Origin: Tranzscheliella williamsii
Taxonomy: Eukaryota; Basidiomycota; Ustilaginomycetes; Ustilaginales; Ustilaginaceae
Direction of reading: 5' to 3'
DNA length: 64,000 nucleotides
Assembly: GCA_023212725.1 (NCBI GenBank)
Contig: JALBYF010000053.1
Span: 1-64,000, forward strand
The position numbers and the translations under genes were made by a program. The notes beneath the pieces were generated by a model. That model had not been told where the DNA came from. It saw only the letters and a program-made list of their open reading frames with translations, and did not search any database. Of this stretch, positions 9,451 through 19,842 are shown one piece after another. The number at the start of each line of letters is the position of its first letter. Position 1 is the stretch's first letter.

Positions 9451-10001
9451 ACTTTTGATACCGGGGTCGCCGTCGAAGCGGCCAGGTCGTATCTCCGCAC
9501 AATGTTCTGAGCATAGGGATGGTCGTCGCCGTCAAACACCTTGAGGCGCTCCAGCCTGCGGTCCCTGAGCGTGTTTTTGGGCAGCATGCCGCTGACGGCG
9601 TTGCGGATGATCTCGGTGGGTTTCTTCTCCATCATTTCTTTGTACTTGATCTCCTTGAGCCCGCCGGGAAACATCGTGTGGTGCCGGTACACCCGCTGGT
9701 CCGCCTTGCGGCCGGTGACGACGACCTGCTTGGCGTTGGTGACGACGACATAGTCGCCAAGGTCCTTGGACTGGTCGTAGATGGGCTTATGCTTGCCCAT
9801 CAGCAGCTTGGCAATGTTGACAGCCAAGGGACCAAGCACCCTATCCTGCGCGCTCACGGCATGCCATGTTCGGACAAATGCCAACGACGACTGCAGATGG
9901 CCAAAGCCGTCGTGACCAGGCGAGCAACAGAACCCGTCAGCTCGGCACGCTTCGCTACGGCAAAGACGGAAAACACTTACATTGCCCACAAACTGCGACA
10001 T
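9447..10001 (-). CDS. MRPL23: mitochondrial ribosomal protein uL13m (L13)
   Basis: This is a protein of the large subunit of the mitochondrial ribosome. Exons are 9981-10001 (MSQFVGN) and 9447-9890. A 90-nt intron (donor GTAAGTG, acceptor CTGCAG) joins them in phase 0, giving 154 residues. The spliced N-terminus reads MSQFVGNSSLAFVRTWHAV, which matches the family start. L13 family features follow: DRVLGPLAVNIAKLLMG, the KHKPIYDQSKDLGDYVVVTNA region, the HHTMFPGG motif, and a NAVSGMLPKNTLRDRRLERLKVF segment that matches the L13 signature. The last dozen residues run into a tandem repeat. I infer import into mitochondria from the family; no classical long presequence is visible. The symbol follows the budding yeast name. 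Confidence 0.93.
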   Translation of the reverse strand: MSQFVGNVSVFRLCRSEACRADGFCCSPGHDGFGHLQSSLAFVRTWHAVSAQDRVLGPLAVNIAKLLMGKHKPIYDQSKDLGDYVVVTNAKQVVVTGRKADQRVYRHHTMFPGGLKEIKYKEMMEKKPTEIIRNAVSGMLPKNTLRDRRLERLKVFDGDDHPYAQNIVRRYDLAASTATPVSKV

Positions 10002-10684
10002 TGTACTCCAGCCCTAAGCGGCGTCTACTACGCTTGGATGGAGAAAAAGGTCCACAAGGAGGAAACTCGGGTTCGGATGATGGTGAGCAAGGTGGTGGTG
10101 TGGTCTGCAAGGCGCTCTCAGCAAATTTCCAACGCTTCCCAAGGCAACACTCGGATCCGAAGTCCGCGATTTCAGCTAAAGCACCGAATTCTGTTAGACT
10201 TGAGCCATGCCAAGGCTACCACTCCTACTCTCAGGACGCACAAAGCCACATATTCGAGCATTCAATAGGATGAAGAAATCGATGCAATGCTATGGTGCTG
10301 AGTTGAGGTCGAAGAACAAAGTAGTAGTTGCTGCCATGATACAGTGCCGACGTCGACGGAATTGCCGTGACAAGATCGTTGTCCGACTGCTGTAGATTCT
10401 TGGAGGAGGCTTGGAAAGGCTTGGGAGATGCCATGTGGTAGACTAAAACAAAGGAATGTCGAGTGAGAGATGCCTGGACCATGGTCACAAATGGCAAGAC
10501 CAAGAGCTAGGTTGCTACAAGCCGAATGGCCTTGCGAAAGAACGTTCAGGACGTTTTTCGAGCTAACGCCAGAAATGCCGCTTTTTGTAGATGGCCGAGG
10601 CGGACCTTTCCGCCGTGTATGACGATGGACATCGCATCTGTTCAAAAGACCGGACGTCTATGGTCATTTGCCGAAAGGTACGAC
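10002..10684. other. intergenic, no gene seen
   Basis: This contains the promoter side of uL13m and the 3' flank of the CENP-B-type gene. The minus-strand ORF at 10262-10645 has no domain and biased composition. Confidence 0.5.
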
Positions 10685-13513
10685 CTAGACCTCGCTGGTC
10701 AGAGAAGGGTCGATCAAAGCCGTGGGCGATGTCGACTGGGAAGCTGGCGGGGATCGGCTGTCGTCCGAGTCAGAGCTGGTCTGAGATCGGTCACGGATCA
10801 GCTGCTCGATGTTAGCCTGCAAATGTCCAAAGACGATAAAGTGATTTGCTGGCAAAAAATTGCTCGGCTGCTCGCTAAGAAACTTGAGAACCGTCTCCAA
10901 GGACTGATGAGCTTGCTCCGCCGTGATGATGGAGGAGTCACCGTTGGGAGCCTGCAGGGCTCGGATACGCTCCATGGTGACCGCCGTCAACAGTTCGGCA
11001 TCCATCGTCTCGGCGGGATCACGAGAGCCTGTGGTGTTTTCAGCGGGCGAGATCGACAGCGGAGAGGGGGTCTGTGGACGGTGATGCTCTCGCGCCAGCC
11101 TTGCAGCGGCCCGCCTTGGCTGAACGCGGATAGCGCCTCGACGGGTAGATGGCGTGGCGTCGCCAAACTCTATCCCTTCGGCTTGCTCGTTCAAGGCGTC
11201 GTCGACGGCACCAGGATCGCCATTATGGGTATCGGATGACGAAGGCTGCTTTGTGGAGGACGGACTGGATAGCTCAAAGGCGGTGCCAAGGCCAGTGCCA
11301 CTCTCTGACAGCCCTTGCAGCTCGGAGCGTCTACGTTTGTGACCAGTCACCTTTTCCTGAGAGAATGCGTCGAAACGGGTCTTGGCGCGCGGCTGAGCAG
11401 CATGCTCTGGACCATCTCGGTCCGAGGAGCCGATGCCGACGTTTTGGTCTGCCATGGCATTCAATTCGCCTCCATTTCCAGACATGTCTCCAAAGAGAAG
11501 CGAGCCGGATGGTCGATCGAGAGCAGGCCTCGTTGTCCCCATGTCGAGACCGTGAAACTGCATCCTGGCCAGGTCGTTATGGAGGGGCGATAGGCTGACC
11601 GAGTGGGCCACCGCATCGCTATCTTGTCTAGACCTCTTCTGCGGCGTCTCACGGAGCTCCTTGCTCGGCGTAGTCTGCATGTGCACGTCAGAGGGAAAAG
11701 GCGAGGAATTGGTCGGATCCGACAGGCTTGGAGCTTCGATCGATGCCAGCGTTGCGCCTGCAGGCGTTGCCGGCGCCGGAATCAGCGTATTTGGGGGCTG
11801 GGCCGGGATATGCGGGGATGCCAACAGCGATTCTGCGGCTTGTGGCTTGGGGATCTGATTCCTCTCGCGAAACTTTTCGATCCAGCCACCCGACGCCTTG
11901 AACTTGTCCTCCCCCAGCCCGAGTTCGCGGGCAATGCGGAGCGCCTCTTGACGGATCATGGAGTCTCTAATCGGGGTGCCTTCGCTCTTCAATGCTGCAA
12001 CCCATCCTGTCAATTTTTCCTCTACGGCTGGGAATTTGACGGCTCGATGCTTGGCAATGCGTGCGGCATCGCTGGCGGGGTCAATGGCCAGCCACTTTTC
12101 CTTTTGCTTCAAGATCTTACTGACGGTGCTACGCTCGATGCCAAAGTGCAGGGCGATCGCATCTTGCTTGGCCGTGGGGTTGGCTTCGGAATAGTCGCAG
12201 ATCAACTTTCTGTCAATGTTGCGGAGCTTTTTTTTCTGCTTGGACATTCGCATAGAAGCAGGAAGCCCCATCACCCCGAGCTCATGGAAATAGAGCTCTT
12301 CCGAGGTGGAAGACGCGCGGCTCATCGAGCCGGAAGCGGCGTTCGGCAGGCTGTCGAACGAAGTCTCTTGGGATGTGAATGAGCCATCAGCATTCATTCT
12401 CCCATTGCCAAGCGGAGAGATGGAGGTGAGGGAAGTCGATGCCATACTGTTGGACGGAGAAGTAGAGCGCACAGACAGGTTCGAGGACCTGGCAAAGTTG
12501 TCTTGGCCAAGCGGCATTAGCTGACCTGCAGCGCCGGGAAAGACATGATCTTGCATGTGCGGACTGACATTGTGACGTTGATGTAACTGGAAAAAGTTGG
12601 CAAAGGAGGCTTGACTCATCCCTTCGGATGGTGATACGGGAGCACTAGCGTGAGCGTGGTCAAAGTAAGCGCGTTCAGCGCTGCCAGTCATCATAGCTCC
12701 TGCTTGCCCTAGGCTCTGGCTTGGACGATGCGTTGGAAAATGACGATGGTTATGAGGCCTCGGAGCAAGCTCTGGCGCGTCTTGTCGTGGCCTGAAGGAG
12801 GGCGAAGGCGGATGCGATCTGGCCGATTTTCTGTCCACAGAGGGTGAGGTATCAGCCATCTCTGTTTCGATCGTGTGAGCCTGGCGCACAGGCGGTCCAG
12901 TCGACGCTTCGTTGCGTACAGTGGCAGCCTCGGCGCCGTGATAAGACCCAACAAGTAGGCATTGGCCCTGATCCGAGCCTGGGTCGGCCGACGGCATGTT
13001 TGAGGTCTCTTGTGCCCGAATAGGCCTGGATGTACTGTTCGGCGCGGCCTGCGTGTTGATAGTCGTCCCGTTGCTGTGGCAAGGGGCCTGTCTACCGCCA
13101 GAACGAGGTCCAGGCGCGACCTGTGAGGCTGGCGAGTCATCAGCATGATACTGGCCGTGACCAGTAGCGCCGAAATCGCGGGTAAAGGGATGGCTAGGAC
13201 CAGAGGAGTGATGAGAGAAGAGGTGAGGATGTGCCGTCCCCTGCTGGTCAATAGCCTGATGCGCGTAAGGGTCGAAGGGGGTGTGGCTACCGATCCCGAT
13301 AGAACTCTGCGAGAACGGGCTATTGTGCACCTGGCTAGCAGCGGCGAACGGCTGCGAGGAGGACGAGATGCGCGAGGGCACAGCGGTGTTGGTCACGTCG
13401 CCGAGCTGAGTAGCGTTTTGGTTGCGTAGTCCAAGACCAAGGTGGACGCCCGTTTGGCCTGCGACCGCCTTGTCGTCCATGGATGTATGGGCCAAGCCCA
13501 GCTCGGTCGACAT
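10685..13513 (-). CDS. CENP-B-type HTH DNA-binding protein
   Basis: This 942-residue predicted nuclear DNA-binding protein starts at the ATG at 13513 (MSTELGLAH). The ORF continues upstream only from a TTG. Residues 1-415 are disordered (Ser/Gln/His/Pro). Residues about 420-475 form the CENP-B N-terminal helix-turn-helix (KKKLRNIDRKLICDYSE, then a KQDAIALHFGIERSTVSKIL recognition helix). Residues about 480-550 form the second, Tc5/CENPB-type HTH (VEEKLTGWV, then IRQEALRIARELG and ASGGWIEKFRERN). Pogo-type transposases continue with a DDE nuclease; here the rest of the chain is disordered and contains no DDE domain. This fits a domesticated transposase DNA-binding module used as a transcription or centromere factor. 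The exact role is not determined. Confidence 0.85.
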   Translation of the reverse strand: MSTELGLAHTSMDDKAVAGQTGVHLGLGLRNQNATQLGDVTNTAVPSRISSSSQPFAAASQVHNSPFSQSSIGIGSHTPFDPYAHQAIDQQGTAHPHLFSHHSSGPSHPFTRDFGATGHGQYHADDSPASQVAPGPRSGGRQAPCHSNGTTINTQAAPNSTSRPIRAQETSNMPSADPGSDQGQCLLVGSYHGAEAATVRNEASTGPPVRQAHTIETEMADTSPSVDRKSARSHPPSPSFRPRQDAPELAPRPHNHRHFPTHRPSQSLGQAGAMMTGSAERAYFDHAHASAPVSPSEGMSQASFANFFQLHQRHNVSPHMQDHVFPGAAGQLMPLGQDNFARSSNLSVRSTSPSNSMASTSLTSISPLGNGRMNADGSFTSQETSFDSLPNAASGSMSRASSTSEELYFHELGVMGLPASMRMSKQKKKLRNIDRKLICDYSEANPTAKQDAIALHFGIERSTVSKILKQKEKWLAIDPASDAARIAKHRAVKFPAVEEKLTGWVAALKSEGTPIRDSMIRQEALRIARELGLGEDKFKASGGWIEKFRERNQIPKPQAAESLLASPHIPAQPPNTLIPAPATPAGATLASIEAPSLSDPTNSSPFPSDVHMQTTPSKELRETPQKRSRQDSDAVAHSVSLSPLHNDLARMQFHGLDMGTTRPALDRPSGSLLFGDMSGNGGELNAMADQNVGIGSSDRDGPEHAAQPRAKTRFDAFSQEKVTGHKRRRSELQGLSESGTGLGTAFELSSPSSTKQPSSSDTHNGDPGAVDDALNEQAEGIEFGDATPSTRRGAIRVQPRRAAARLAREHHRPQTPSPLSISPAENTTGSRDPAETMDAELLTAVTMERIRALQAPNGDSSIITAEQAHQSLETVLKFLSEQPSNFLPANHFIVFGHLQANIEQLIRDRSQTSSDSDDSRSPPASQSTSPTALIDPSLTSEV

Positions 13514-15869
13514 AGGGCGCGGAGACGTCCTCTGGGCCCTCGACACTTTGCAAGGTGGCAAAATCGGGCATGCAAGGGGTAACAAGAGAGCGGGACAAGA
13601 CAGTCTGGTCGCGCACTGCGGTAGAATCCAGCGTCCTTCTTTGTTGGATCTGGGGGGTTGCGGCAACGACGTGACGGTCTCGATCGACCACCGTTGACAC
13701 AGGAAGCGGACTGCCCAGTTGCGATGCGACTAGCAGAAGTTCGGCACGGCTTTCATGCGGCAGCAGGATGAGGAGCGTTGGCAGTGGAGAACGAGAGCAG
13801 GTCTCGTTCTAGCGCAGCAGCCTCCCCTCGGATCAGGAATGGTGGGTTCTTGCTATCGATCAGCAAGCAGCAGTTTGAGAAACGCTGCTAAAGGTGCGTC
13901 GTGGTCGTGATATGTCGTTAGCGGAGCGCAGTTCGTGGTAAAAGAGAAACGCAGCCAAGCTGTCGACAAGGGCAGTGCTAAAAGAGTATCCACCAGAGCG
14001 AGCGCCAGCGCTTACTAGCGATGTCTAGCTACAGTACTGAGAGATCAAGAAGCTTGAAAATAACCCGACCGGAAGCTGGTACCCAGAGCCGCAGCGCTTG
14101 CTCAGGATCGATACACTGGCGACGACCCAAAACTGAGTTGGAGAACGGATGCGGAAAGGATCTCGCGCACAGGAAGAGACAAGCGGGGAGGAATAGCAGT
14201 GAGAGTAACGCTGAGTAACGCTGATCGGAACGATGCGAACGCCCTTGAATAGCTTTTCGGCACGTCCTACAATGTCGGCCAAGCACGTCGCAAACAGAGG
14301 AGAAGAGTGTCGAGTGGGAGGGAAAGTGGCCCCTTCGCCGTCCTAGCACCGCGCCGACGCTTAGGTGGAGACAAAGTGGGTCGATCAAGGGAGACCAGGG
14401 CGAGGACGAGGGGTAAAGAAGAAACGGACGACGAGGTGAGTCAAAGGTTCTTTAAAGACGCTTACGGAGAGTCCGCTAGTCCAGCCCTTGGCTCGCTTGA
14501 ATGCGAACGGCCGTGTTACTATTCTCGCATAGCTCCACCCCAGCCATTCCCAATTTGTGATTCTGTGATTGCTTACTGGCAATTTCCCAAGCTGGCCAAG
14601 GTGGAATCGCAGGCGCCGAAGCAAGCTTCGCAGTCGCACGATAGTTGCTGCAAAACAGATGTCGGCATCAGCTGCGGCGTGGATGGGCCGTCTGTTCACT
14701 TGCGCACGAAAATGTGAATTAGGAATAGCTGAGCGCAGCAATGGTTGGCGTGCCTGCTTGTGATGATCGGGCCAAAGTATCTCTCCTTTGTTCCACTGCG
14801 TCCGCCTTGAAGCGTGGCCGACCTCATCAAGTCAATAAGCCACTTGGAAACGGCAGGCTCATTTTCAAAGTCTCTGGAAATCCAACGCAGCGGTCGTATG
14901 CAAGACCATGCCCTTAGCGTTAGGAGCCAAAGATGGCCTATTTGCTGGCGTTCGCTGCGTTGCCACCGGTTCGCGCTGCACCTGGGATTGCTACCTAGCA
15001 GAGCAAGCTTCCGCTGTTGCCCTCCGCTCTTCACATCCGCATTTAGGCGCAAGCAGCGACGCGCTCGTTCGTATGCTATCTTTGCTTTTATCTTGGCCCG
15101 CTTCCTCCCACACACCACGTCTGTGCCGTAGCGCAGGCGTTGTCTTGCAACCGCGCAGCAAGGTTCAGGACGTGTGCGCATCCGAAGGCGGTGTCTTCTT
15201 TCCTCACTCTGTGATATTTCTGGCTCAGCTCGAATGAAACAAAGCTAAAACCAGGTGCACAACCAAGGGAAAAAGGTGTTGAGGTTACGCGTGCGTGTGG
15301 AGGGCGTGTCGCTTTCGCTGTTCATTTTGGCCGGCTCGACTCGCCTCCTTCTACATCAACCGCGCCGGCGCGGAAGGGGGAGGAACCGAGCAACTGGACG
15401 CTGTTGCATTAGCTAGCGTGACAACCGACGGTTGTGCCCTCCAACGGATGTGCGTCTGCGTACGGTCCCGCACGGGTGACGCCGCAGGAAGACTCCTCTT
15501 CGTAGCGCGGAGCCTTCTGAACCGCAAAGGCGAGCCCTACGCAGCAGCCGGGTCCGTGCGTTGGGCCTAGTTCTCATACGTTATACGCCAGGGCGACCCT
15601 GCCTGCCGTAAACCAACGCCGTCGGTCTCGTAAGAAGATGCAAATTTGCCTCGGAAAGCACAGATGAAAGTATTGTACAGAAGGGCGAGAAAAAGAGGCG
15701 ATGGTTACGTGCGTGATAAAGATCAGAGTTGATCTAGATGCGTACGATACATGGATGCAATCCTACAAATCGAGGAAGAGCATCCGCCAGGAGGGTGATG
15801 GACCGACGGATCGGGTCCAGCTTTTGAGGGAGAGGCACAAGGGGACGACGGCAAACAAGCGCAAGGCGC
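13514..15869. other. long intergenic, upstream of CENP-B-type gene
   Basis: This 2.35-kb stretch holds the upstream region or 5' UTR of the minus-strand CENP-B-type gene and the 3' flank of eL8. ORFs at 14307, 14696 and 14814 lack domains and contradict each other on the two strands. I see no tRNA or repeat array. Confidence 0.45.
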
Positions 15870-17416
15870 TTATTCGTCGTCATCGTTGGCGGGAGCAGCA
15901 GGAGCCGCAATGAAGACGGGCTTGGGCTGGAGAGCAGCAATCTTGGCTCGCTTGGCAAGCTTGTGGTTGGATCGCTGCGAGAGGTCTCCGCCACCCCAGT
16001 GTCGTCGGATCTCGTCGGCCTTGTCGAGGTAGTTGGCCTTGGCGGCAGAGACGAGGTTGGCGAGCTCTCGCTCGTCCTCGGATCGGACATCCTGGATCAG
16101 GGCCACAGCGGCGGTCTTCTTGTGGACAAGGGCACCGATGGAAGCCTTGGACTTGACAATGACGTAGGGGACGCCCATCTTTCGGCAAAGAGCAGGAAGG
16201 AAGACAACCAGCTCAATGGGGTCGACGTCGGCAGCAATGACAACGAGCGAAGCCTTCTTGGCCTCGATCAGGGCAACACAGTGGTTGAGACCGTACTTGA
16301 CAAAAAGGGGCTTCTTGCCATCAGCCTTGGGGTCGGCCTTCTTGCCGTCGGCAATGTCCTTAGCGGCGGCATCAAGACGCGCCTTCTTCTCCTGCTTGGA
16401 CTCGGGTCGGTACTTGTTCAAAAGCTTGAACAGGTTGGTGGCGGTGTTCTTGTCAAGCGTGTTGGCGAACTGGGCGATCGCGGGGGGGACCTTCAATCGC
16501 TGGTTGAGGATCACCTTTTGTCGCTGCAGTCGAACATACTCGGGCCACTTGACAAAACGGGAGAGGTCACGAGGAGGCTGGATATCCTGGCCTGTGTAGA
16601 GCAAATCACGTCGCAAGTAGATCAGTTAGTCAATGCATCCAACCAAGTACGCAGATACGAAAATGCTGGGCCATCGACGTACCAATACCAAAGTTTCGAG
16701 GGCGCTTCTCGAAAAGAGGGTTCTTGGGGGCCTTGTTGGCAGCCTTGCCCTTGGTGTAAGGGGCGGCGGCAGGCTTCTTGGCGGATCCGGTCTTGGCTTT
16801 GGGCTAGAGGAGCGGCAAGAAAACAAGGTGCAAAGCAGAAGAGCGAACAGGCAAACGGGGGTCATTGAGACGAGTCAGCTCCTTGTGCTGTGGATGAAGT
16901 GCCGAAGCAACCGACATCGCGCAGCGACGAAGAAAGGCCAGACTCGGTGCTCTAATAGCAGACATCGCACAACCAGCTCAAAACAAAAGTGCCTCGGTGA
17001 TACATTGACCACGAAAAGCTCGATCGCTCAAGCAATTTCGGGCCGACAAATGACCGAGTTCTTTCGGCTTGGCGTGTGCGATGCCGCATCCCTGAAGTTG
17101 GACATGAAGGCTTCGTGGGCAGGGGTCATGACAACTGAATCTGCCCACAAAGTGCCGACAGTCGCGGTCGATGGAGAGCCGAAAGCGGAAGCGAGGCAGC
17201 GATGGCGAGCGACAGAGTGCAGTCATTGCCTGGGAGCAAGCCAGTCCCCTCCCCTCACCGCCGTTGCCTCGAGCATCCGATTCAGTGCTGCCAAGGTTGG
17301 ACAGCCCATCGCCGGAAGCAACATAATACAGATGCTGTGCAGGTAGGAGCACCGTGTCTGTCGGTTTGTCGGCTGCTGATGCCTGATTGCTGAACAGGCT
17401 ATGTGATGCGTACCAT
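15870..17416 (-). CDS. RPL8: 60S ribosomal protein eL8 (L7a)
   Basis: This is a large cytosolic ribosomal subunit protein of the L7Ae family. Exons are 17414-17416 (ATG only), 16683-16803 and 15870-16591, giving 281 residues. The joins read [11 protein letters not shown] and [14 protein letters not shown], both in frame. Intron 2 is 91 nt. Intron 1 is about 610 nt, directly after the ATG, with donor GTACGC. The basic N-terminus ends in [14 protein letters not shown]. The L7Ae RNA-binding core lies at about 135-225 ([20 protein letters not shown], then the [20 protein letters not shown] stretch). Length and motif order match fungal eL8. The one-codon first exon is inferred from the GT donor beside the ATG and from the habit of ribosomal protein genes; exons 2 and 3 are certain. 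Confidence 0.93.
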
Positions 17417-18552
17417 TTTGGCAAAATCAGCGGTCTTGAGGAAGGGTGATGATGATGGGAAAAGGTTGAGAGCCTAGAGCGTTCCAAAGTTGAGACGGAT
17501 TTCAGAGCGATCTGAGAGTTGAGTCTAGCGACGCAGCATAACAGCTGCGCCAAAACCTCGGCCGAATACAGCAGCTCCTTATAAAACGTCACGTGCATAC
17601 CTCTCGAAACACTTTAACACACGAGCGTGAACTACCGCATCGCTCCCAACGTCGAAACTCAGCTTCTGGTAAGTCAGCCAGTGCTTAAAGTAGCATCACA
17701 GCTTTGATCCTGGTCTTCCGGACTGGCTGTTGCGATCCTGTTAGCATCTGCGTGTCTTCTGCTTAGCTTCTGTCAGCCATTTTATATCAGTGTTGCTGCT
17801 TTTGACGTCTGCCTGACTTACCAGAAGCTGAGACTCTAAGTTGTGATTCCCACCCACCGCCTGCGTGCAGCGCTACCAAGTGTGAGGTGCCCGGCCAGAC
17901 AAGCTATGCAGAGGATCCTTTGACGCTGCGCCGCGTGACGGGATCGGGGCGACGGTACTACGGTGATCTCCGATCTGCATCTTTGCCTGCTAGCGGACCA
18001 CGTCTTGCTGTGTCAGATCTCAGATCGGTAGCGTCCCACACGAAACTGGCAAAGATTGCGACCCACCGCGCGATCGTTGTTGTCAGCCCGGCTTGAGGCG
18101 CAGGCTATAATTTCCGTCGAGATGGCTTGCGTTGAAATGGCTTGCGGAGCGGCAGCGCTGCGCAATTCAGTAGATGTAGCCTTCCGGAACGATTTCCGTC
18201 CCTATATTTTCAAACGCGCGTCGCTGTATCATTTCTTTTGAAAAGAGAGGTTTAGCTCCTAGTAGCCGGCCAACGAATTGTTCTATCTTTGCGCGCTTCC
18301 GAGGAAGAGTATCGGAGGAGTGTTGGAGGTTCTTCCTAATTTGCCCGTTCGTGTGGACGGAGAGAGAGCCGCTTGGGCGATGCGGTTTGCCCAGACCAGC
18401 GCGAGATGGGTGGGGCTGCGTCGACAACGATGACGATTCAACGCCCGCGCCGCACCTTCCCCTCCCCCCCTTCCCACCCACACATCGCCTAGCCCTACTT
18501 GCCTCCGTTGCCTCTTGACAACGTCGCTTCTTACCACCGCGTCTTTGTGATC
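17417..18552. other. divergent intergenic, eL8 and malate dehydrogenase
   Basis: This is the shared upstream region of eL8 (minus) and mitochondrial malate dehydrogenase (plus). It contains a perfect 20-bp inverted repeat (separate entry). A C-rich, TC-rich leader (18450-18545) precedes the malate dehydrogenase ATG. Confidence 0.5.
17658..17832. repeat. 20-bp perfect inverted repeat, 135-bp loop
   Basis: The left arm CTCAGCTTCTGGTAAGTCAG (17658-17677) is the exact reverse complement of 17813-17832. A related partial copy (AGCTTCTGTCAGCC) lies inside the loop at about 17765-17778. The layout resembles a small MITE, but I see no clear target-site duplication. Confidence 0.85.
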
Positions 18553-19587
18553 ATGTTTGCTCGTCAGGCCCTCCGACAGGCTCTGCCCAAGGCAGCCGGC
18601 CCGCGCTTCTTCTCCACTTCCGCCGCCAACCAGCGAGCCGTGGCGGTGCTCGGTGCCTCTGGCGGTATCGGGCAGCCTCTTTCGCTTCTTCTCAAGCAGA
18701 ACCCGCTCGTGTCGGACCTGCGACTCTACGATGTCCGTCTGGCTCCCGGTGTCGCTGCTGACCTTTCGCACGTCAACACGCCCTCGACCACCACCGGCTA
18801 CGGCGCTGACCAGCTGGCCGACGCGCTCAAGGGGGTCGAGGTGATTGTCATCCCCGCTGGTGTTCCGCGAAAGCCCGGAATGACGCGAGACGACCTGTTC
18901 AACACCAACGCTTCCATCGTACGCGACCTTGCCAAAACGGCGGCCGAGGTGGCGCCCAACGCGCATCTGCTCGTCATCTCGAACCCGGTCAACTCTACCG
19001 TCCCCATTGTCGCCGAGGTCTTCAAGAAGGCAGGCGTCTACGACCCCAAGAAGCTGTACGGCGTCACCACCCTCGATGTCACCCGCGCTTCCACTTTCCT
19101 CTCGGGCATCTCGGGCAACAAGCCCGCCGAGACGGTGGTCCCCGTTGTCGGTGGCCACTCGGGTGTCACCATTGTGCCCATCCTGTCGCAGGCCAACGGC
19201 GGCGATGCTGTCGCCAAGGGTGAGCAGTACGAGAAACTCGTCCACCGCATCCAGTTCGGTGGTGACGAGGTGGTCAAGGCCAAGGACGGTGCCGGATCGG
19301 CTACGCTCTCGATGGCCTATGCCGCCGCCGTCTTCTCCGACTCGCTGCTCAAGGCGCTCAACGGCGAGAAGGGCATCAAGGAGTGCGCCTACGTCGACTC
19401 GCCGCTGTACAAGGACCAGGGCGCCGACTTCTTTGCTACCCAGGTCACGCTCGGCCCCAACGGCGTCGAGCAGATCCACCCCGTCGGCAACGTCACCGCC
19501 GAGGAGGAGAAGCTCCTCCAGGCCGCCGTCCCCGAGCTGGCCAAGAACATCAAGAAGGGCGTCGACTGGTACCACTCCTCCGCCTAA
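18553..19587 (+). CDS. MDH1: malate dehydrogenase, mitochondrial
   Basis: The enzyme interconverts malate and oxaloacetate with NAD+ in the mitochondrial matrix (citrate cycle). The ATG at 18553 gives 344 residues, the usual length; the ORF extends further 5' only from a non-ATG codon. Residues 1-24 ([20 protein letters not shown]) form an Arg-rich presequence with a likely cleavage near FFSTSAA. The Rossmann motif GASGGIGQP lies at about 33-41. The substrate-binding loop [13 protein letters not shown] with its two Arg lies at about 104-116, and [11 protein letters not shown] follows. The catalytic His is His202 in [11 protein letters not shown]. The C-terminus ends in [11 protein letters not shown] with no peroxisomal SKL signal. 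Codon choice is strongly C/G-ending, as in highly expressed genes, and this also creates a long antisense ORF. Confidence 0.97.
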   Translation: MFARQALRQALPKAAGPRFFSTSAANQRAVAVLGASGGIGQPLSLLLKQNPLVSDLRLYDVRLAPGVAADLSHVNTPSTTTGYGADQLADALKGVEVIVIPAGVPRKPGMTRDDLFNTNASIVRDLAKTAAEVAPNAHLLVISNPVNSTVPIVAEVFKKAGVYDPKKLYGVTTLDVTRASTFLSGISGNKPAETVVPVVGGHSGVTIVPILSQANGGDAVAKGEQYEKLVHRIQFGGDEVVKAKDGAGSATLSMAYAAAVFSDSLLKALNGEKGIKECAYVDSPLYKDQGADFFATQVTLGPNGVEQIHPVGNVTAEEEKLLQAAVPELAKNIKKGVDWYHSSA

Positions 19588-19842
19588 CCGCGCGCCTCAC
19601 AACCTGCGCTGGATCACAACCGCCCGCCGTCCGTGTATCCGCCCCTTCGTCGTCGATGCATAACAAATTCGTCTGCCGCTTTCGTGTCGCCGTGTTGCTG
19701 CGCCGTAGGGCCGCCTGTGCGTTTGCGATGTCGGGTGGCTAAATTACAGTAGGAATTGGCACCTCAGTAGAAGGCACGAGGCAGGATGGTGCCGAGGGTG
19801 GGGTGCGGGTGGTGCCGGAGGTGGGATGCGGGCGGGAGAGGG

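Noticed and set aside
14696..15181. 161-codon minus-strand ORF in the long gap before eL8
   Set aside because: No domain, no supporting start context, and competing ORFs on the other strand.
18283..19575. 430-codon ORF antisense to malate dehydrogenase
   Set aside because: It mirrors the C-ending codon bias of the sense gene; its protein is Val/Gly/Asp-repetitive and has no domain.
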